From positions 298,220-362,219 of the forward strand of contig BCJX01000004.1 of NCBI GenBank assembly GCA_001600415.1: DNA of 64,000 nucleotides. The letters are read 5' to 3'. Each line of letters opens with the position of its first letter. Position 1 is the first letter of the stretch. A model generated the notes under the pieces. The model was not told where the DNA came from, searched no databases, and worked only from the letters and a program-made list of their open reading frames with translations. This document shows, one piece after another, positions 14,865-26,325 of this stretch. The translations under genes and the position numbers were made by a program. This DNA is from Pascua guehoae. Lineage: Eukaryota > Basidiomycota > Tremellomycetes > Trichosporonales > Trichosporonaceae.

Positions 14865-16674
14865 CTAGTCGAGCTTGCCGCCAAAGCCATTGATGAGGCC
14901 AAGGATGAGGGCACGCTTGATGGTCATGCCCTCCTTGTACCTGCACACAATCCAGCTGCCAGCGCCACGCGATGCGGCGGCGCGGACGACGAGCTCCGCC
15001 GCCATGCGGCCCGTGTTGATACGGTTTTCGCCGTCGGCGTCGCCTCCCGGGTCGAGCGTGGCCTTGAGCCCACGCCACGCGTCCTCGAGGAGCATGTGTT
15101 CCGGGTCGTCGCCCGGGACCGAATCCGGGTGCGAGCCGCCAAAGGGGCACGGAAAGCTCTGGCACAGACGCGTGGCAAAGATGAGCAGGCCCGGGTCGTT
15201 GACAACATGCGAGTCTGATAGGTGGCAGCATGCCTTGAGGCGCGTAAGGAGGTCGGGCTGGTTGGCAGGGGTCCCGCCGGGCGTGGCGGGTGATAAGCCT
15301 GCCGACTTGGCAACATCATTGTTGAGCTGGGGCGGCTGCTGGTTCTGGGCATTGTTGTTGTTGTTGTTGGCCTGCTGCTGGGGATTATTGTTGGGCGCAT
15401 CAAACATGCCAAAGATGGGGTTGAACGTGTTGTTCGCCCCCTTAAAGTCGAGCCCGGCCGTATTGTAGTCGAATGGCGGCTCGGGGGAGATTGGGAGCTG
15501 GAATGGCGTCGGGAGGTTGAACGAGTACGGCGCTGGTAAGTCGTTGGGAGACGAGAAGAGCGGCAGCGCCGTTGCTCCTGGGTTGCCGCCCATGGCTGAT
15601 GACGGCCCAGCGCCACTGTTGCCGCTGGTCGGGTTCGAGCTTCCCCCTGGCGGATGCGGGATGGTCGAGACGCTTGGCGACGACGTCGAGCCGCGGTTCA
15701 TGTCCGACTCGTTTGAGCTGTCCTCGGCTGGCGGGAGGCCACGGGCACGGCGCTCGCGCTCTCGCGCTTCCTTGCGCGCACGGACACGCTCGCTCATGGG
15801 CACACCACCATCCTTGAGCGACTTGCCACGGCCGGTCGGGCCCGAGCCAATCTTTGGTCGGTCCGCATCCGGGAGCGACAGCAGTGCACGCAGCTGCTGA
15901 TTCTCGGCCTCGAGGATCGCGATGCGCTCCTCGAGCGACGCCAGGTGCTCTGCACGTCTCAGGCGGAACGCACGTTGCACCTCGCGGGCCCGTGATGGCG
16001 GCAGCTGGTCATTCGGCTTGCGGCCACGGGGCTCATGCCTGTCCTATCGAAGTCAGCAGCTGGACGGATGCATGCATGCATGGATGGCTTGGTGGTTGTT
16101 TGGGTGAGAGGCTCAGGTGAGGGGATGCAGTAAGGTGGCGGCAGACGGGGTGGGAAGCGGGGAAGGCCAGGAATGGCTGGCACTGGCACAGGGTGCGAGC
16201 GCCCTGGCCGGTAGCATACGTGGCAGCAATGGGGGCCAGGCGGGCGCTGTCAATGGGAGGGGGGGAGGGAAGGGGGCACAGGCTAGCGTCCTCCCAGGCC
16301 ACGCAGTAGGAACGGCGTCGGGTTTGGGGATCGGCCACCGGTGCACGGTGGCAAGCAGCCAAGTGGGACCTTTTGTGCATGCAAGCGCAACCAAACAGTT
16401 GCTCAAGTGGAATGGATGTAGACAAAGGTTGGGTGGCGACAACGATTCCCAAAGATACCCGATGCCCAGTAAAAGGGGGGTAACCCAGAAGAAAGAAAAG
16501 GCAGACGGGCAAAAGACGCCGTGTCACATGGGAGGGCAAGGAAGGAAGCAAGATGTTGGAGTGGGGGGGGAAGGCGAGATAGCAACCACCAGAATGCAAC
16601 AAGAGAGACAGACGCACCTTCTGCGGCGGCTGCGGAGCCGAAGGGGTGGAAGCGGCCGAGGCCGAGTCTGCCAT
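14865..16674 (-). CDS. bZIP transcription factor, Yap/Pap-like basic region
   Basis: Two exons (16618-16674, 14865-16043) give 411 residues. After a short Ala/Ser/Pro leader comes a basic region starting GRKPNDQLPPSRARE and continuing VQRAFRLRR (about 25-50), then a leucine-zipper helix with heptad hydrophobics through LASLEERIAILEAENQQLRALL. QRAFRLRR resembles the Yap1/Pap1 class, but I do not see the Asn that is nearly invariant in bZIP basic regions at its usual place. The middle is Ser/Pro/Asn-rich with an Asn run encoded near 15350-15370. The C-terminal 130 residues carry five or six cysteines, including CC-H at about 298 and QSFPCPFGG, reminiscent of redox or metal-sensing Cys regions; that role is inference. 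The acceptor was chosen because an in-frame TAG lies just upstream. Intron 1 is 574 nt. Confidence 0.85.
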
Positions 16675-19600
16675 GGCGTGACGACGCGATGATGTGGTGA
16701 GGCAAGGTGACGTGCAGCGGCTGGTGCGGCGTCGTGTCGTGTCAGGTGTGTTCCGAGCGGAGGGGGAGGAGGGGGGGGAGGGGCGAGGGAGGGCGTTGGC
16801 GTTGGCGTTGGCGGGGGGGGGGGGGGGGGGGTATGCCGCCAAGTGGATGTTGGCGATGAGCGAGTGATTGCGTTGCAGAGAGTTGCAACACGAACAATGT
16901 GCGATCGTTTGGGGATAGGAAATTGCAACTCGTCAAGACGGCTTTTGCCAAACATGCCACCACTCCCCCTCTGGGGCCATGGGGCTCTTGCGCCTCGCCG
17001 CAGCCCATACGCCTGCACAGTGAAGACGGGGGCGCGCGCGGCCGGCGATTCCGCACAAAGCCTTCGCCGTTTGCAAAAACTCCGACCGAGGCGGATTCCT
17101 CAACCGTGTGGCACCACCCAAATCCACAAAATACCAAATACGGCAGCCAAGCTAATAACAACTTGTTATGGAATATCCACTAATCCGTTTAGCTTGAGGC
17201 TAGTCTGCATCCAATAGCGGGAGTATTTTCCTAATAAAAAATCCCAACTTTGCCATGCCGATGTCGCGTGGCAGTGCATCCAAACAGGCAATCCTGGCTA
17301 GCTGGCTGGCTGGGCAAGCTGTGCAAACCTTGGCGGGCTACGGTATAGCGTACTGGGGCCCAGCCAGCGATGAGATCTGATGACCAGGTGGGTGCGGGTG
17401 TGTGTGCGTGCTACTACCGAAGGGGTTGCACACGACAGTGGCGTGTGAAAACATGGCCAGCTCACGCTCAATCGTGGCAATCCCCCAGAACTGCAAATAC
17501 CTCGATCAAACCTGACGAACTATGATAAGGATAATGCAATAAAGAAGCATGTGCGACCAAACATATCCAGATACCTGGTTGGGCCATTGACAGTCAGCTG
17601 ACGATCAATGCGAGGTGGCGCCTCGGCTCGAAAGGATCATCGGATCAGCAGCCAGTCAAACACCAACAAAGTGCAGGTGGCGACGAATCGTGCCACGCAA
17701 GCAGACTTGTTTGGGTACTCAATGGAGCGCCGGGGATCCTTCCCAAAGGCCCCGAGGACGCACAGTGCACGCCTCATGGCGGCGATCCATTCCCGTACGA
17801 TGCTGACGATCACAAGCATCTGTGGCACTGTGGCGCGACCTGTGCGACGGTTAACAAGAGGCCGATGCTGGTGCAGAGGTTCGGCAAACTGCAGTGTAGC
17901 GGCACGGAACCTGGCTCAGAACGCCATCCATGGGTGCGAGGTGGAAGTGTGCGTCAGGAGTAGACGCCGTTTACGACGATATCTGTCCATAACGGATCTC
18001 GTCTCCGGCCACAGATGATTTTGTGATAATCCAGATAATCACATTGCCGCCGGTCCACCCCTGGCCGCAACGCCTCGTCCGGTGGTGTCGGATTCCTTTC
18101 GACAAGTCGCAACAGGTCGAATTCGCAACAGCGACATGGGCGGCGGCCAACAATCCGATCTCCGACCGACCGACATGTCGACCGAGCGTGGTTGGTAAGA
18201 GCATCGTGTCGGAGCCCATGCCCCGCCTCTGTCACATGCGCTCGGTAGACGCGCCAACAGGCGGCACATGACGTGCGCCTCGTCCATTTTTATCAAACAC
18301 GCGAGCCAAAAGTTGCAAGGATGGGAACCGTCGTCTTATCTTTGGATATCACCAAAGTCAGATGGAGCTCCACGCGCTTCGAAATGGTAGGCAATGGTGG
18401 AGCCTCGCGTCGAGCATAGCATTAACGCGGGCGGACCATGTTGTTTCATGCCGCTCATCACATGCTTCTGCGTGCAAACGTGTTTGGATCGAGACAAACG
18501 ATAGCGCGATCTCGGCTCAGAGTAGCGTGCCGACTTGGCTGAGATGGGTCTTTGTGCAAACTCGGCTCTGACACCTCGCTTGAAGGTTGGGCACGGGCCA
18601 AAGTGGGGCCATTTTTTTGCAAAGCCTGCGGTGCTGAACAAGAGTCCGATACGGGGTTTCGCCGTTGGCCATTTCTGATCACTCTTGCAAGTTGCACAAA
18701 TGGACGCGCACGCGTTGACGTTTGTGTTTGCGTTGCGAGCTGGCCTAGCTGCAAGCTGGGCAGTCGTTGTGAGCTGGAGGCACAATACGAGGAATGCTGC
18801 CAGTTGCCACACCCGCTGCCAAGACGAGCCTCTCATCTGGAAGCGATTGCAAACATGCAAACCATGCAAACATGCAAACACACTCACAAAATCGTAAACC
18901 AACCTGCAAGACGTACACTGCGTTCCACGACCACAATCCGCGATGACGAGCGCAATCGCGACGCTCAGTTCCCCTTGGTGTTCTGTACCCACGCGCTGGC
19001 AGCTTGGCAGGACAGCCTCATAACGGCGCCACAGCGCCACCGCGTCAGAATGGGTGCGCAAACGTGGCACATATCACAGATCATCGCGCGCCACCGACTC
19101 AAAAAAGTCGCATGACTTGTGCCACTGCTGTGCCAACCGCAGCACCCAGGCAGACGCGCGGTTGGGCAAAGGCACAGCTGGACACTGGAATTATGAATCC
19201 CAAATGGCTGGAGTGAGGAAAAATCGTGAAATCATGGTGTGTGAGGCCATGCCAAATTATCGACCTCGGCTGAATGTCGCGACGAGTGTGATAATGGCCG
19301 AGGAATAAGCCGACTTATGCAACAATCACACCTAGGCTGTAAATCACACCAAGTTTGTGGTAAATCACACGCAGTCTGTGTTAGACTGGTCAGACATCTG
19401 TGATTAGTGATATGGCGGTCTTTGCAATACTTCAATGCAGATGTCAGTCAATCAAGTCGCCGACGGGGCGTTGGCATTTTGGCGATAAGTGACACACCCA
19501 TGCCTGCTGAGAGGATGACGAAGGGCTGGGTCACGCCAACCCAATCATGCGCACGTTCTGGGCGAGCAAGAAGACCCTCACACGATATCCCGAACACCAC

Positions 19601-19905
19601 GATACCAACCTGTCCGCCGTCCATGGCACTGTGCGCTGCCCGACGGGGTGCGGACGATATGGTAAGCCTCCTTTCGCGCAGCACCGCTGGCCGCGGGGAA
19701 GCTACGAGTCGTGCGACTGGAAAGCTGGGCCAATACCTCGACCCCTACAGTACGTATCCTACGTCGTGTTTTGCGATGCGAACCAGGCCCTCAATTTCAC
19801 CCCAGACGTTGCACAATATCCCTATTTCACACAACTATTGCATCAATCTAACACAACGAGGTAGGGTTATTGGAGGATAGGGGGGGGGGGCAAGGAACAG
19901 ACGGC
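16675..19905. other. 3.2 kb gene-free stretch, bZIP upstream region
   Basis: No open frame here resembles a protein family and I could not build a spliced gene. It contains a G homopolymer (about 16814-16832), a long region of less GC-rich sequence from about 17,100 on, and a small tandem repeat near 19322-19382. The part next to 16674 must hold the bZIP promoter; the part next to 19906 is the GH88 3' flank. A long non-coding RNA or decayed mobile element cannot be excluded by eye. Confidence 0.5.
19322..19382. repeat. Three imperfect copies of an AATCACAC...TGTG unit
   Basis: Copies begin at about 19325, 19340 and 19361, spaced 15-21 bp. Each has CACAC near its left end and TGT or TGTG near its right end, so each is a weak dyad. 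Confidence 0.6.
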
Positions 19906-21655
19906 CTAGTTTGGCCGAGGCTTGAGCTTGAACGCCTCGATGGCAAACTGGAGGAGGTAGTAGTCGGCATCTGGACGTCAGTCGAGCGGCTGGCTTGCTA
20001 TCAACGATCCGGGGCGACTCACAGACGAGGCCATGGTCCATTCGTGGTGCGGGCATTGCAAACTGGTTGCCGTTGAGCGTCGAGTGTTTGAGAATGGTCT
20101 CCCACCCGCCTTGGCCCCAGTTGACGTTGCCGCCGTTCAGAGTCGCTTTGCCCGTCTTGCACTCGGCGAGCGTGTCCTCGACAAGCTTGAACGCGCGCCC
20201 GAGATAGTTGTCTGCGGCAATGGGGTCAATCGGCCGCAGGACCTTGAAGAGAATGAGCATGCCCGCCGCCGCGATCGTGGCTGCAGACGCGTCGTAAGGG
20301 CACGGCTTGGGGGCGTCAAAGTCCCTCGGCTCGTCAGTTTCATTACCTCTACAAAAAAAACCCAAGTAATTACCCCACGCCTTTGGGGGACTCACCACCA
20401 TGGGACACCCGAGGGTGGGAGCAGCTCGAGAAACTTGTCCGTGACCTTGCGCGCCGTGGCGAGAAAGTCTTTGCGACCGGTCCGCGCCGCTGCTTGTCAG
20501 CTCCTTATGCCTTTTGCTTCGTAGGTGGTAGGCGGGCGTACTGACCACACTGCGCATACCCGTGAATCGCCCACGCCTGTCCACGAGACCAGCACGACTC
20601 GTCGGCGTATCCCTGCCTTGTCAAGCCGCGTTTCATGGACCCGTCGGCATTAAAGTCGACGACGTGGTACGTCGTCCCGTCCGGCCGGATGAGTGTCGTC
20701 TGGGATCCCTCGGCCTGTTTGTTGGCCACGTCGGCGTATTTTGGGTCGTTGGTGAGGCGCGTCACTTCGTACAGCATGTCGAGGTTCATCATGTTGTCGA
20801 TGATGACGAGATAGTGCTCGTCCCGGTTGTCCAGGCGCCAGATGTCCGGCTGGCCTGCAAACTGCATGTGGTCCCAGCTACGAATCATGCCGACCCTGGG
20901 ACAGAAGCGTTCAAGGAGGGAATCAGCAGCTTGGATCATTACGTCGCGTGCACTCTGGGTGCCCGTGAGCTCGTAGTCCCTGTCTCTGTCAGTTCTGGCG
21001 TGGTGTGTGTGTGTGTGTGTTGGGGGGGGGGGGGGGGGAGGTGCAGTAGGTGACCAAGAGAGACGGGGATGAGCGGTGGGGGTCCTAGGCAGCGATCCTT
21101 CTCGATCCTTTCCGAGGACACTCACTTGCCATAGCTCAACTGGAATCGGAATCCCTGGTCGTGGTTGATAGCCTTGTTGGCCATAAACATGAATCCATCC
21201 TGGTACCGCCTCGCGAGGTGGATAATCTCTTGCTCAGTATAGCTGGACTCGACAGTAGCCGGGAGCAGGCGACGGCGCTCAACCACGTCCCACAGGAGGC
21301 CCACAAAGAATCCCTGGGTCCACGAGGTTTCAACTGCCGTGTCAGCTACCGTCTGTTGCAAGTACGAGCATGTCAAATCCTGCTGCCACTCTCTGGCGCA
21401 GCCCCTGGCCCACATGGCCAAACGCACCTTCCTGACACAAGTACGTGTTCGGTCCCCCTGGGTACGTGTGATGGGGTACCTTGTCAATGGACTCTCCCTG
21501 CCTGTCAGCTTTGCCTAAAAGGTCTGACAACGTGTGGCAGATAGGTGACATACTTCGGGCCCAGCGTACTTCTTGGCCGCTTCGACAATCTTGATGGTGT
21601 CGCTTACATCGTAGAGCTCGGGGAAGCAGGCGGGGAGCTGTGCGATAATGTCCAT
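19906..21655 (-). CDS. Unsaturated glucuronyl hydrolase, glycoside hydrolase family 88
   Basis: Family 88 enzymes release the 4,5-unsaturated glucuronic acid left by polysaccharide lyases acting on glycosaminoglycans, gellan and similar polymers. Seven exons (21554-21655, 21428-21497, 21126-21333, 20546-20979, 20396-20489, 20023-20324, 19906-19970) give 424 residues. Family landmarks in order: SWTQGFFVGLLW (about 61-72), HDQGF with the first conserved Asp at about 116, DNMMNL with the second at about 188, DESCWSRGQAW (about 253-263), GVPWWDFDAP, and VYADYYLLQFAIEAF at the end. Several diagnostic words (WWD, VYADYY) are rebuilt exactly by splicing, which supports the model. The exon 4 donor is ambiguous by 3 nt. 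There is no signal peptide, so it should act inside the cell on imported oligosaccharides. It is divergent from a Zn2Cys6 regulator, with an MFS carrier beyond. Confidence 0.92.
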
Positions 21656-21997
21656 GGTAGGAAGGCGGATGACGAGTGAGATGGGGTGTCGTAGATCATT
21701 CTGTAGGAGCTCTGCGCTTGCTTATAAGGAGTGGGTTCGACACGTCGTCGTCTTTTGACGCGGATATTGCTCTCCTGGTCCTCGCCATGTTGTTGCATAA
21801 TAGTCGTCATGGACGAGCAAGTGGCACAAGAGTACAGGAGGTATTGGAAGTAGCTTGGATGTATCCGCCATCGCTCAAAGCCGGCTGAAGCGGGGCGGCC
21901 CGGCGGTCCGGGATTGTGGTTCCTCAGTAAATAAGTATCCACTCATGACCTATTCCTCTTCGCCCACCAACCTCTTACTTCCATCGCACATCCGAAC
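21656..21997. promoter_or_regulatory. Shared divergent promoter GH88 / Zn2Cys6 regulator
   Basis: A 342 bp gap between two start codons. The stretch 21881-21912 is packed with CGG and CCG triplets, the half-sites normally bound by Zn2Cys6 proteins. Regulation of both genes by the neighbouring regulator is inference. Confidence 0.5.
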
Positions 21998-24033
21998 ATG
22001 AGCTCTGAGACGTCCAGCACCCTCCCTATAGCCGCCAGCGACTCGTCCACCCGTCCACCGTCTCGCAAGAGGAGCAGCAAGGCATGTGAGATGTGTCGTG
22101 TGCGCCGAATCAAGTGTCCTGGCCCGCCGCCATGCGAGCCATGTCGTGCTGCCGGGTTGTCGAATGCGTGCACCGTCCGTTTCAAGGCGCGCCCAAAAAG
22201 GTGCGTCGTGGATGACTCAGAGCTATACTCACAGATGCCATGTCCTTGCGTTTTATCGAACGTGGTGTGGATAACGAATGAAACTGGCGAGTTAACACTA
22301 GAGCCCCATCGGCAAAGCTCCAGCGCCTCCGGGAACGTGCGGCGATCGGAGCCATTACCTCTCCAGAGATGTTTGTTGGTGCGCCATCGCCATCCGTGGC
22401 TGGTGGACAGGCCGACAGACGGAACCCATTAGATGAAATCGAGCAAGCTTTGGCAGTATGGTGCCTGGACAGAGGTGAGTCTGTCGGTTGACAGAACTCG
22501 ACCTGTGCAAGGCATTAACGATCCCTCTAGAGGTTAATCTCGCCCAGCTCGTGTTCAAAGTTGACACGCGCCTTGCCATCACAATCCCGACACCACTCCG
22601 CGACATTTCTGTGATTGTCGAATACGAGGACATGCTCATGGAGCAGTTATTTGCTTCGCCCGAGGTTGTAGACCGAACGGGGGACAACCGCACGCTCCTC
22701 CGCAGCCTGTATGGGCGATACCGCGCCGTGCCTCAGTCGCTCACCGACGACCAGCGGGCTCTAATCTACGCCATGCTGTGTATTTCGCGGTACACGCAGG
22801 TGAATCTCGAGCTGGGTAGTGGTGCCACCAATGTCGCCCGTGACGACATCACATACTTCAACATGGCCCGCAGTGCGCTCGCCGACTGGAACCGAGCGTC
22901 CTTGTTCGCCTTATGGTCGCTCATCTACATTTTGCCCTTTACAATCGAGATGGGTGGTCTGTCCGAGACGCATGACGTTGTCCAGCAGGTAGCGGGCCAA
23001 ATAACAGAGTTGGGGTTGCATAAACACTCGACGGCGGCGCTCTACCAGCCGCACGAGCAAGTCGGAACTGTGTTCTCGGCCTTCTTCTACCTCGACATGT
23101 GAGTTGGTCATAAATCACCGCGAGTCTTGCCCTCCACTACACTACGAGATATGCTGACAGTGAGGCTGCGGGCATCCCTTGTCGATCTACGACCCACACT
23201 GCCTCTGGCGGAAATCGACATTGATCCATCCGCTGCTCATTCTACCATGCCCGAGTTTCTCCGCCGCGCGTTCTACTTTACCACCAAGGTCATAGGCGAC
23301 CATGCCGACTCGACCATGGACACTACGTCCCTTTCATATATCACGGCGACCGAGGCACAGTGGGCACCCTACCTCCGCGACCTGCGACATTCCAAAATCG
23401 ACGCTCCGCGGGCAAAGATATGCTGGGCCGAGTTTCGCTATAACTGGTGAGTCCAGTGTGGAGCATTTGAACGTGTTTTGGCAAATCAACGAGCTGACTG
23501 CGCCTTTTCCACAAACTAGGCTAAGGATTCTCCTCTATGCCCCACACCTGTCCACCGTTCTCGCGCCCCAGGCATACGCAATGATTGCGCGCTCCGTCGC
23601 GCAGATCATGCACATCTACGTCGATCTCATCGCTGCCAACACAATGAAGCCCAGTTGGCCACAGCTGCACCGAATCACCATTTGCGGGCAGCTCCTCATT
23701 CTGTGCCACGAGGCGGGCGAATTTCACCAGCGCGAGGCCCAGACCCTCTTCCAGATTCTCGTCGATGTCCTCCAGAAACACCAGGACCAATGGGCTGTAG
23801 CTTACGACCTCGTGGTTGGATTCAAGGCTGCTGCGGCAATTTTTGGTGGGTTCAGTCGAACAGACCTTGAGGCATTGTTTTTTTAGCTCACGGTTGTGGC
23901 AGATATTCACGTCGACCCCGAACCCTCGATCCCACTGTACGATCCACTGTCCCTCACGAGCGAGGATCTTGGATTTTCATTCTTCCCATTTGACCTGGGC
24001 TTGGATCTTGACATGTCATCGCTCCCGTTCTAG
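21998..24033 (+). CDS. Zn2Cys6 fungal transcription factor next to GH88
   Basis: Seven exons (21998-22200, 22235-22261, 22302-22474, 22495-23098, 23165-23446, 23520-23845, 23903-24033) give 581 residues. The binuclear cluster has six cysteines at 30, 33, 40, 46, 49 and 58 with spacing C-x2-C-x6-C-x5-C-x2-C-x8-C, flanked by RKR and RVRR. Residues from about 150 to 540 form the helical fungal-specific regulatory region, and the C-terminus is acidic and aromatic (EDLGFSFFPFDLG), like an activation tail. Exon 2 is only 27 nt and is the least certain; the others are fixed by phase. One acceptor is GTGAG just after a CTGAC branch point. The position between a GH88 enzyme and an MFS carrier makes it the likely pathway regulator; inducer unknown. 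Confidence 0.85.
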
Positions 24034-24262
24034 TTTGTTTATGCAAGGACAGAGAGTGGAGCGAATGTGTGCGCTTGATGCACCCACCGTCTCCGTGGCG
24101 TGGCAACCCCAAACCCGCGGAATAGTTTGTTGTCACAGTGTTCATGCACTACGACACATCCACATATCAATCCACAAGTGTTCTCGACCAGCTGTCCTGC
24201 GCCACCCCGTTGCCTCCACTGGCAACCCTCTGTCTCGCGCCCTCCACGGCCCGCCGTGCCGT

Positions 24263-26325
24263 TTAGTAAGTGTACCTAAAGTCGGGGTTCTGGAGGTCGG
24301 TCAGGTCCTCAAACGCGTGCTCGTTCGTGGGACCGCGCTCGCCCTGCGCCGCTGCCTTCTGCCTATTGCGGTACATGAGGAGGAAGCGGGTCGTGAGGCA
24401 GGTGATGCAGAATGCGCCGTCTATACTGTTAGCAGGAGCGTGGTAATTGGGCAGAGAAAGCTGGCAGTGACTCACAGAGACCAATGTGGATGTAAAGCGA
24501 GTTGACATATCGCGGTGCCCACTTGTCACGGAAAAGCTGAGCCGATGCTGCGTTGCCCCCTGCCCAGCCAATATCTGTTGTTAGCGCCTAGGCGCAAGGT
24601 ACATGCCGACGAGTTGCGGGATACCAAAAGTTTCCACAGTCTTCCAAACTCACAAGTAATAGCATACGTGATCGACTTCTTGGTCTGTCCCGCCGAGTTG
24701 CGCGACAGCATGAGGAAGATACCCGGCTGGGCACCCTGGAAGAACTGAAGAATATAGTAGGCGACGACGAGGCCGCCCTTTGTCTTGTCCGAGGGCGCTA
24801 CGACGATGAGTACAATCGTGCCGATCAAGTTGGGGATGCAGGTGCCCATGATGCAGAAGATGGTCTGCTTGGTGCGCGTGATGAGGTACGACATGAGAAG
24901 GAAGACGAGGACGGTCATTGCGCCCTGGGGCAGGTTGAGGAGCTGCGACTGAAGGACCTGGGTCGTCAGTCGTGCTCTACACAGTGGTTGGAGGGTAAAC
25001 TCACATTGAAACCGAAAGCCTTGTTGAAGAGCAGGAGGTTAAATTTATTCACCCCACCCACGACCATGGTTTGGAAAACAGCCATGAAGAAGAGGAGGTA
25101 CGTGAACGGGTCGGTAAGTGCCTCGTATACCTGCGCGCGCTTAAAGTACTTCTGCTTGATACCCTGGTTATTGGGACGGACGCGCTCGACAAATTTGACC
25201 TTGTCCTCCTCGGAGAGCCAGCGCGCAGATGTCGGCGCATCGGGGAGGAAGAAGAAGACGATCGCCGAGACGCAGAACGAGAAGAGCGAGATGGCGATAG
25301 TGAGCCACTGCCAGCCACGCAAGCCCTTTGCGTTCGTCAGGTGGTAGAAGCCAAACTGTGACGTTAGACGAGGTGGGGGGGGGAGAAGGGTTGGGAGACG
25401 GCGGGGCTACTTACACCGAGTAGGCCGGAGATGATGGACTGGGCGCCGATCATACACTGCCAGCACGAGGATACAAACGGCTGTTCAGACTTGAGGTACC
25501 ACTGGACCGTGACTGGGTGTGAGTCATTTGTGACTTGGGGGCGTTGTTGATTTGTGCCTGCGAGGCGACCGAGTGCTCACTGGAGAGAAGGCATGGGCCG
25601 ACGAGGGCCTCGAAGAAGCCGAGGAGGAAGCGGATGGGAAGGACATACTTCATGTCGAGCGCAAACGCGAGGCCCAGGTCGAGCTGCGCCTGTCAGTCTA
25701 GGACATTGAGTGGGCTCGAGTTGCTCCAAGAACCCGAATGGACTCTTGTGTGTGTGCTTGATACTGACAACAGACCAGACAAAGATACCCGCCGAGAGGA
25801 GCTTGGCGGTCGGGAAGCGACGGACAAATTGGTTGGCCTGTGGTGTGAGCGTTGTCGTGAGCTGTCAACAACACTAGCCCCGAGACTCGGAATCGACTTA
25901 CAAGGGGTTCACCGGCGATAATTCCGCACCACAGGATGGTTCCCGCGAGTGCATATCCTTGCGAGGTGGTGCCGACGTCGTGCTGCCAGCCCATGATGGA
26001 CGCGACACCGAGCGTACCCTCTTGGGAGCGTCAGCAGCCGAGTCGGGCTTGACACCACAGTCAGACCTGCGTCGGACTCACTGTCAAGCGACTGGGTAAG
26101 GTAGGCAAGACACAGAATGGGCAGGATACGCTTGTGAATCCTCCACCGCATGGCCTTACTCTCCTCCTCGGTAATGACGAGCGTAGGGTCGACATAGTTG
26201 GCTGCGGCCGAGTCGGCAACCTTGTGGTGCGCGCTCTCGGGGTCGTGGTCGTTGTAGTCGAGGTCTACTTTCTCGATCAAGGCCAGCTCGCGCTTGTCGT
26301 CGCAGTTGTCGTGCTTTGCTGTCAT
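24263..26325 (-). CDS. MFS transporter, Dal5/anion:cation symporter type
   Basis: Nine exons (26082-26325, 25902-26020, 25769-25837, 25581-25689, 25415-25512, 25005-25355, 24654-24957, 24476-24559, 24263-24420) give 511 residues with about 12 hydrophobic segments. The hydrophilic N-terminus of about 80 residues, the first segment ILPILCLAYLTQSLDKGTLG, the central FFLPDAPTSARWLSEEDK loop and the late WGNAASAQLF block match the Dal5 group (allantoate, nicotinate, pantothenate and other organic acid carriers). The substrate cannot be read from sequence. Because it lies in a three-gene group with GH88 and a Zn2Cys6 regulator, uptake of an unsaturated uronide is a reasonable guess. It is convergent with the regulator, with 229 bp between stops. 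Confidence 0.9.

Noticed and set aside
18336..19070. 244-codon minus-strand open frame in the gene-free region
   Set aside because: No recognisable domain, odd Cys/Arg-rich composition, no supporting splice structure.
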